From: JBKHBT01 sp046542255
GTDB lineage: Bacteria; UBP14; UBA6098; JBKHBT01
Length of the DNA: 64,000 nt
Reading direction: 5' to 3'
Assembly: GCA_046542255.1 (NCBI GenBank)
Contig: JBKHBT010000007.1
Coordinates: 9,588-73,587, forward strand
The notes under the pieces were generated by a model, which ran no database searches, was not told the DNA's origin, and worked only from the letters and a program-made list of their open reading frames with translations. Every line of letters starts with the position of its first letter. Positions within the stretch are counted from its first letter, which is position 1. A program made the translations under genes and the position numbers. Positions 59,301 through 64,000 of the stretch are shown here, one piece after another.

Positions 59301-61965
59301 TGGCCCAAGATTTACTCTTGATTCTCCCACGACGAATGGAGCTTGTGTATCATGCTCGAGTTTCACTATTGAAGCTATCGTAGCCACAACCGACTCACTC
59401 GATTTCTCCACTCTTGAATTGCTCTTTACCAGCGACCCTGTTGGCTGTTATGATACTTTCACATATGATTCGCCCGAGGTTCGATTCAGTCCAACTGCCG
59501 ACCGCATGTATTTCGATGTACCGGAAGGCTGCTTAGCTGATGGTGCTGAGATTTCTCTTGAATTGCTCGAGATTCTCGACATCTATGGAAATCCAGGCTC
59601 GATGCCAACCTTCACTTTCCATAGCGACTTTAGCGGCCCAGTTGAAATCGCACATGGCCCAACTGCTCCCGTTAGTATAACGCTTCCTACTGTATGGTTT
59701 GCCTTTGAAGATAGTGGTTGTGATATCGATACTAATTCAATTGTGCTTTATTTCAATGGTTCAAGATATATCAATGACGAGACTATGGAATGGCATGGCG
59801 ATACCGTCTTCTTTACCCCAAGGGCAGAAGATAGGCTTTCTGGTGGCGATATAGTTGATATTTGTGTTGATACATTGCTCGATGTTGTGGACACAAGCCT
59901 GTGTGATGCCAATAATATTGATTCATCGGCATGTTTTGAGCTCGCAGTTAGCGCCGGTGGGCCTATTCCCGAGCTGACCATGCCAATCGATGGAACCAAT
60001 ACTAGCTGCGATGACCAGCAGATAGTAATAGCTTTTGCTGATTCAGAAAGTGTAGTAGATTCGACTTTAATAATTATGGTAGCTGGTGATGAATATACAT
60101 CTGAAACAGCCGGCGGAATGTGGGAACTACTGGATGATACTCTCACATTTACACCTGGCCCAGGCACATTTGCTGATGGCGAAATTGTAGAGGTTACCGT
60201 CGAAGCCGGCACAGACTCTATTGGCAATCCAATAGTAGGGGATTATTCATGGAGCTTCACTGTCGATCTTTCAGCGCCTTATGCAGATAGCATTATACCT
60301 ATACCAGCTTCGACAGTTTATGACTGGTCGCAGCCAATTACGGTTTATCCCAGAGATAGTTACAGTGCACTTGCCGGTAGTGTTTTAGTTTCTATTAGCG
60401 ATGATGGTGCACCAGTCGGTGACTTTGCTTTGGCCGATGGAGCATTGACTTATAATGATACCGATACATCCTATACTTTTGATCCTGCTGATGCAGGGAT
60501 TACATTCCCTGAGTTCCATGAAATTTGCATAGATTTTTGGATTTCCGATAGCACGGGAGAAAACGAATACTGTCCGTTCAATGATACTACAATTTCCTTC
60601 TGTTTCGAAATTGGCGATGATGATACTACGGGACCGACTTTTGCTTTTGATTCATGTGCATGGCCAGCATTTTCAGAAAGTCTTTATGTAACAGTATTCA
60701 TAGATGACCCGTCAGGTGTTTATGATGATGGAACAGATACTTCTGGACAGGGAGTATATGTTGAAATCGACACAATCGGCACATTTGATCCAGAATTCAC
60801 AACGATAATTCAAATGGATAGAGACAGTCTTGTTGGCGATATGTTCTATTCGATGCCGGGTGCTTTCCCGTCAGAGCGTTTGCGTGAAGGAATGCATTTT
60901 TGCTATCGAGTATTTGCATATGACAATGATTTCGATTTCTCCAATGAAGATGATAGAGAGCAAGCAGTATCAGATACAAGCTGCTGCTTTATTTATAATA
61001 CAGACCCTCCAGTACTTACCGTATTGGACCCAGTAGATGGTAGTTATTACTCCTGTACATGTGAGGATACGCAAAGAGTATCTTTTGTACTCCATGACTT
61101 TGACCATGTCCGACTAGATGACATGGTTATTGAAATAAATAATATTGATTATAGATATCCAGATCCTCGTATTCATGTAACAGGAGAAGACACTCTCAAG
61201 ACCATTCAATGGATTCCACAAAATAGCTCTGAATGTTTCGAAGATGGCGATAGAATAACTGCCAGAATTTGGGATTATTCGGATAGATTTATGAATTTCC
61301 CAGAAGATACAGCTGAATGGGTGTTCGTCTCTGACCAAACACCACCGGTTTTACACTATCAGGAACACGATAGTGTCAGGCTTTATATCGAAGGTATGAA
61401 TATAATCTCGCTTTATCTTGCCGATGAATTGGCAGAGATCGATGAGAGCCTATTACAGATAGAAATCCAATTGAATGAGGACCTTCCTGAAATATTCGAT
61501 ATTTCCGATGATGGTTTGAGATACGATCCTGATTCCTTATATATAGATATGGATGCTCTTGCCTTGAATCCAATGGCCAGAGATAGTTTATTTATAACAG
61601 TTATTGGAGCATGTGATAATGCAATTGGCTGTGGGCCGAATTGTCTCGATGATTATACCTTCAAGAAATTCATCAAATACGAGACCGAATGTGTCTCGCA
61701 TCCAAAACCATTTAGCCCCAATAATGACAGCTATAATGATATTGCCAAGATAGAATATCCAAAACGATTTGAACGTGATGCTATTGTCACGATTTATGAT
61801 ACAAATAATAATGAAATTAAGAAGGTTAGAACCAATAATGCATCACAATACCTTTGGGATGGTAGCGATGCAAATGGTCATGTATGTAGGCAAGGGGTCT
61901 ACCTTTTTGTAGTTGAAGTAGAAGGAGAAGTAGTCTGCTCAGGAACAATCGTTCTGGCAAGGTAA
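53371..61965 (+). CDS. Giant secreted multidomain Ig-like repeat protein
   Basis: 2864 aa. The ATG at 53371 with GGAGG opens a signal peptide (NYFVLIALFFIISSAFA); an in-frame ATG 21 bases earlier is ignored. Residues ~25-330 are a β-rich N-terminal domain shared with the next gene. From ~430 on, about twenty degenerate units of ~100-130 aa alternate between two kinds: one opening after GP (xxxxP...C...D.DGID.ST), the other opening after D..PP (...P..G...P...FSDELS.ID.TS). Units are rich in Asp, Ser, Thr and paired Cys. The C-terminus (FSPNNDSYNDIAKI...WDGSDANGHVCRQGVYLFVV) is a FlgD-Ig/CHU_C-like domain. Probably a surface adhesin or S-layer-like filament. Confidence 0.85.
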   Translation: MNKKNYFVLIALFFIISSAFAQADWYLSVFDAFYDIEARVDTTFGTFAIGTHAEGINLTYQYDRITAPYYFGASNSFMVYIGGSIYRSGVATGGTEGVTVIDEYFLGNYIEDNTIISRWEIPATGGSYMIYQRLSPSARPADDTTLGMIKIEYEVDNRTLFETPIGLKLLINPKLDGIDNTPVAVGPYYTDVGVFFEDAIRNEWQAFQRGIEDSSDQLIARGDLGEDKPDQLGLGQWVLPGVDYYGLAERLWAEGTPPDWEGETYSDCGAMYRWNASPVGPGDRQQFVTYYGFGKPMPPDTNWASLSGFPTFASAAGCSLLQIVDLDAFITNITLIADSAESTIVCMELPASGGLMYEGPRCDTIGTLYALETGPIDLQFRIPDGYSAFETQRDTILINVTTVNPVFADITWEKVFTTPYMNSMPPTVEFIDTTLYEFINCSTFVSFYSEDEDTGVYHEQTRIVLFTSDTVYSLNPYSGIFNESNDTTYIGIDDTLITLEDDTLLLSGMVDVCITRLVDYLGCRIPDTICTNLTFDDEPPYVETISPSPGSNVSDCSQIIEIAVADLYSGIEPSTATLSISGVASYNIGSPELAYSGGSTGMFTFTPSTPFESGTELEICLTNLADLVPDDICSPNVMEDTCWTYWVDCEPPGDISILRPRNGEYIACETLDSLIMIVNDASGILLDSLIFDIDGTIYDGSMADLLLGEETFHYDTVVLSDVIALTEGYHTISVYNFYDSLYNFSGTIENVSFWVDFTSPEVGTPIPPDGASIGLPVTCDLPLRDELSGIDTTSIILTAEGMPLAWRGDYFWSSDTIRISTSPPGVGDGDTITLCLNNAYDQAMYCDGANAIEDSICWEYYVDALCPAHNLLTIDDGDHLSCCGTIPISIEFFDSSGIDPASIMVEANGVPVSGVWEPSDPGTNAEYQFPLYGTDYSDTSCLEVDIQVSSISDDLGNACAGSTWTVIMDCESPEMISNWPSGYVPHDDAWIYFEDDCSGILTDSTIVVVNIFRESETVVDTIYGNDPAVDWSSVAEGQDTLSWRYSDVGIMLENNDSLVVCVSRLSDNVDHSSTDPGCGNNVFRGDGISDACFSYGVTFAGPTTSMISPIANNYVPCQNFDFVIRAFDEDGIDETSFNFNIDGTDYFYDEYHTDPADTIADTIIVHDPSGAFPLCDSIFFEVTALEDIYGTAISTGAGGFFIVDIEAPVAEEFIPEDGGTLVGEDKRIKVIIRDPDCGSLDGAGVDRSSLIFTIDGIDYEEPIEPFVYWQGDTAIFDIDSSDVPITGGEEIEYCVTVMDNTIDLEDDGCDRNILNTCASFFMTAEGPSISAIRPNVGDIIACDRIDSFVVSITDAEGVDWSTLEITVGDDILTYSDVHDLGSGLISYLFVPPISEDSVITVSIDVSDVVDNESSYSYSFTLDHQPPVASFETPCGDTLEEINPDLEIIFSDELSTVDTTSVCIALCQPDWATCDTFCAATEPGLIWLNDTTLEISTSTLGYTVTGGDSGLYYIANAMDVVDSCDANDIAGADSCRYYVSADGPVVSLVPPLRDGMSIGCPIPGFCFYFSVTDSDGLRLPTMELSVYIPEGGGLRSYALGGEFYNVAGDTFAYCPEILEDVFSESDSTIMWIEVDDDLGNPAVAREFIFHYDTTAPGFVIHEPPLSGASTLSPDLIFEFPDSTGPDSLGITISLTTPDDITLDYIAPDPGVVFWQNDSLTIRHGEVFETNDTITICIDQLVDAVDTCANYNTLVSDSCWDIAILQGGPGITAVSPMPDSFGCPSECFIWTLTDEDGINISTLNIIVETDTFTIDSSEVSFDSDTLIFCPSDTISYTPYFITVEGVEDSLGYEMSSHLYTYNFDIEPPVVSGFSPIGDAAIYEIPISMTVIDLINPVQPESLRLHIIENRGADTTIYFFDDSEINWDDDINLLTFNDDSSYAFRADDSIIVCLEMPDSTGCPYDNWTDTCFTFNSPIGDGPRFTLDSPTTNGACVSCSSFTIEAIVATTDSLDFSTLELLFTSDPVGCYDTFTYDSPEVRFSPTADRMYFDVPEGCLADGAEISLELLEILDIYGNPGSMPTFTFHSDFSGPVEIAHGPTAPVSITLPTVWFAFEDSGCDIDTNSIVLYFNGSRYINDETMEWHGDTVFFTPRAEDRLSGGDIVDICVDTLLDVVDTSLCDANNIDSSACFELAVSAGGPIPELTMPIDGTNTSCDDQQIVIAFADSESVVDSTLIIMVAGDEYTSETAGGMWELLDDTLTFTPGPGTFADGEIVEVTVEAGTDSIGNPIVGDYSWSFTVDLSAPYADSIIPIPASTVYDWSQPITVYPRDSYSALAGSVLVSISDDGAPVGDFALADGALTYNDTDTSYTFDPADAGITFPEFHEICIDFWISDSTGENEYCPFNDTTISFCFEIGDDDTTGPTFAFDSCAWPAFSESLYVTVFIDDPSGVYDDGTDTSGQGVYVEIDTIGTFDPEFTTIIQMDRDSLVGDMFYSMPGAFPSERLREGMHFCYRVFAYDNDFDFSNEDDREQAVSDTSCCFIYNTDPPVLTVLDPVDGSYYSCTCEDTQRVSFVLHDFDHVRLDDMVIEINNIDYRYPDPRIHVTGEDTLKTIQWIPQNSSECFEDGDRITARIWDYSDRFMNFPEDTAEWVFVSDQTPPVLHYQEHDSVRLYIEGMNIISLYLADELAEIDESLLQIEIQLNEDLPEIFDISDDGLRYDPDSLYIDMDALALNPMARDSLFITVIGACDNAIGCGPNCLDDYTFKKFIKYETECVSHPKPFSPNNDSYNDIAKIEYPKRFERDAIVTIYDTNNNEIKKVRTNNASQYLWDGSDANGHVCRQGVYLFVVEVEGEVVCSGTIVLAR

Positions 61966-62020
61966 AGAAAGCATTTAGTGCAATATTATCCTTGTTGGAC
62001 TTAAATCTTCGAGGTGTACA

Positions 62021-64000
62021 ATGCGTAAAGCAATACTTCTTCTCCTAATTATGTTAGGCATTTTGTGGGGACAAGATGCCGATAGAAAAGCTAGAATGGC
62101 CGGAGCTTTGACCGGCCCCAAATTACTGGTCAGAAATGACCGAATAGCAGCCGCTGTCGGTGATGACGGACGATTTACATTAGGAACCCGTTCGGGGAAG
62201 CCGCTTCTTTTTGGGTTTGATAGAGAAGGTGCCACATCACATACGCATTTCAATGTCGATAGCGAAATCACAGGAACATATTCTGAAGGCGTTGGCCATC
62301 CTCCTGCCCCGGAAATGGTTATGCCGCCCACCCTCATCGATGGAAATGCGGAATGCAAATGGATCATCGATAGTGTCCTAATTACACAAAGAATTTCTCC
62401 TATTCACATAGGTTCGGAGGGAAAGCTTTTTATCGAGTATATTTTTGAAAACATTTCTTCTGAATCTCATTCTGTAGGCCTTCTGATGTTTCTTGATACC
62501 AAAATCGGGTCTAATGACATGGCACCCATTGCTACAGAATTTGGTTATTTTGCGATAGAAAGAGAATTTATCGCCCCTGATATACCTGACTTTTGGCAGG
62601 CTTATGAATCCAGTCCGTTCCAACCGCCAGAATTTTTAGTGGGCGAAGGTATTCTTGCCAGCAGTGGCGCTGTCATGCCCGATAGGCTTGTTTATGGTGA
62701 TTACTGGCAATATCATAATGTCGAGTGGGATTATGAATTTGTTGGGGCACCATATTCTGATAGCAGTGTTTTGCTACGTTGGGATCCACAGACAATTCTC
62801 CCTGGTGAAAGTAGATATATTAGCTCATATTATGGTGAAGGAAATGTTAGCGCAGGTGGTGGTAGTCTTTCATTATCGTTATCTTCTCCCACAGAGATTA
62901 TTCCATTTGAATGCGATGAGCTGACTCCAAATCCGTTTAATATTAATGTGATAGTTGCTAATAGTTCGCCGGATTCAGCACTGGGAGTTGTAGCAAATAT
63001 CGAGCTTCCAGAGGGTATGTCTCTTGTCGGTGGAGCACCAATCGAAAGCATAGAACCACCTTCACTTGCGACAAGCGAAACAGGGACAAAGTCCTGGCAG
63101 GTTCGAATCGATGAGATGCCGGAAGAAGATACGACATATACTATTAATATAAGTGCAACTGCTAGTGATATGGGTACTTTTGATATGTCTAGAAACATTA
63201 TTGTAAGAGCATCTGATTTGGAAGAACCAACAATCACACTCCTAAGCCCTGAAGAAACTTCTGTAATATCATCAGGTGATATTACATATCAATTTCTAAT
63301 AGATGATGAGTCTGGCCTTGTATTGGATGATATAGCAATCGAATGCTTAGAAAATGTCCACAGTCTATCAGAGTCTGAACATCTGGCTCTTAATGGTGAT
63401 ACTTTATCTTTTAGCGGAAGCGATGATGTTTTCATCGATGCAGATGGAACATTTGTGATCTCTGTTCTTAATGCCAGTGATGAGTTTTCTTGTATTAATA
63501 CAGCTGAAGATTTTGTTTTTATCTTTGATAGGTCAGCTCCAGAAGTCGAATTGCTCGAACCAGTATTACTTGATACGATCTTTTCTGAAGAGTATCAAAT
63601 AGCTTTTGAAATTTCTGATGACTATTCGGATATTGTAGCAGATTCAATTAATATAGTTGTTAATTCTGATATTGAACTTGACCTTACATCTTATGGAGTT
63701 AGTTTCGATGGCCATAGGCTTAGAATTTTATCCAGTTCTTTTGATGATTACTTTGGCAGTGAATATGAACTTGAGATTTGTCTATCTAATATCATGGACA
63801 ATCCCGATTATGGTAGCCCTAATATCAAAGAAGATGAATGCTTTGCTTTTTATTATAATGGAAGCTCGCCTAGCATTTCTCTGATAGAACCCGATTTGAC
63901 GGGCTATATTAGTTGCGATACGCTCGATGGTATTATCGAAATTACTCATCCTGCTGGAATAGACGAAGCTTCGATTGCGATGTTTATAAATGATAGCATG
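62021..64000 (+). CDS. Second giant secreted Ig-like repeat protein (3' truncated by window)
   Basis: Open from ATG 62021 (preceded by GAGGTG) to the window end, 660 codons. It begins with a signal peptide (RKAILLLLIMLGILWG). Residues ~25-275 are similar in order and motifs to the N-terminal domain of the preceding protein (…LFIEYIFENISSES..., LLMFLDTKIGSNDMAPI, FWQAYESSP, GEGILASSG, SRYISSYYGEGN). A ~100-aa CARDB-like domain (PNPFNINVIVANSSPDSALG) follows, then the same alternating Ig-like units (SAPEVELLEP..., SSPSISLIEP...CDTLDG). A tandem paralogue of the 2864-aa protein; likely co-expressed and working on the surface. Confidence 0.85.
   Translation, partial: MRKAILLLLIMLGILWGQDADRKARMAGALTGPKLLVRNDRIAAAVGDDGRFTLGTRSGKPLLFGFDREGATSHTHFNVDSEITGTYSEGVGHPPAPEMVMPPTLIDGNAECKWIIDSVLITQRISPIHIGSEGKLFIEYIFENISSESHSVGLLMFLDTKIGSNDMAPIATEFGYFAIEREFIAPDIPDFWQAYESSPFQPPEFLVGEGILASSGAVMPDRLVYGDYWQYHNVEWDYEFVGAPYSDSSVLLRWDPQTILPGESRYISSYYGEGNVSAGGGSLSLSLSSPTEIIPFECDELTPNPFNINVIVANSSPDSALGVVANIELPEGMSLVGGAPIESIEPPSLATSETGTKSWQVRIDEMPEEDTTYTINISATASDMGTFDMSRNIIVRASDLEEPTITLLSPEETSVISSGDITYQFLIDDESGLVLDDIAIECLENVHSLSESEHLALNGDTLSFSGSDDVFIDADGTFVISVLNASDEFSCINTAEDFVFIFDRSAPEVELLEPVLLDTIFSEEYQIAFEISDDYSDIVADSINIVVNSDIELDLTSYGVSFDGHRLRILSSSFDDYFGSEYELEICLSNIMDNPDYGSPNIKEDECFAFYYNGSSPSISLIEPDLTGYISCDTLDGIIEITHPAGIDEASIAMFINDSM

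Noticed and set aside
1..64000. tRNA genes, rRNA genes and CRISPR arrays
   Set aside because: No cloverleaf with GTTCRA-type T-loop, no rRNA-like conserved stretch and no evenly spaced direct repeats were found by eye; a tRNAscan/CRISPR search would settle it.

Overview
The window is AT-rich, almost fully coding bacterial DNA from a Gram-negative organism. An outer membrane is implied by bamA, an skp-like chaperone, lpxD and a fused lpxC-fabZ. Secreted proteins end in YPNPFN-type C-terminal sorting domains or a FlgD/CHU_C-like end domain, as in lineages with a type IX-like secretion system. The LpxC-FabZ fusion, those end domains, a two-gene SufCB system and an archaeal-type AsnRS point to an uncultured lineage near the FCB group or WOR-3/Cloacimonadota. 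The phylum is an inference and no species is claimed. There are no rRNA genes, tRNA genes or CRISPR arrays that I can see.

Layout. 1-4.4 kb: a 5'-truncated secreted M6-type metalloprotease and two related small secreted/membrane proteins. 4.4-6 kb (minus): an Asp-rich lipoprotein and miaA. 6.1-7.9 kb: rpiB and glyA. 8-14.4 kb: a tightly packed surface-glycan operon (GT9-like fragment, GT2, NAD-sugar epimerase, polysaccharide deacetylase, GT39-like membrane transferase, GT4). 14.5-19.2 kb: glmS, tsaB and a secreted M14 carboxypeptidase. 19.2-21.1 kb (minus): a bacterial release-factor-like protein with a GGWSQ loop and a UbiA-family prenyltransferase. 21.3-29.9 kb: rplU, bamA, skp, lpxD, lpxC-fabZ, asnS, a Q-rich lipoprotein and recO. 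30-31.2 kb (minus): ahcY.

31.6-36.4 kb is the one clearly accessory segment. It holds four same-strand genes: a NadR-like P-loop kinase, a radical SAM enzyme, an AAA+ ATPase with an unrecognised 400-residue N-terminal region, and a putative PD-(D/E)xK nuclease. The segment begins with GTTAGAGCGC. It ends with the exact inverse, GCGCTCTAAC, followed by a ~130-bp imperfect hairpin that ends in GTT. That is the geometry of an integron cassette with its attC site. This unit is my candidate for an undescribed system, possibly a defence or conflict island. A MazF/PemK toxin-antitoxin pair lies next to it.

37.3-40.6 kb (minus): a five-gene oxidative-stress/Fe-S operon (two peroxiredoxins, SufC, SufB/D, nitroreductase) behind a promoter overlapped by a PerR-box-like palindrome. 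40.7-44 kb (minus): a PGI/PMI isomerase, a sugar nucleotidyltransferase and metK, closed by a strong terminator. 44.3-53.2 kb: mfd, coaX, a PHP-domain protein and smc. 53.4 kb to the end: two homologous giant secreted proteins. The first (2864 aa) is built from about ten alternating pairs of Ig-like domains; the second runs off the window.
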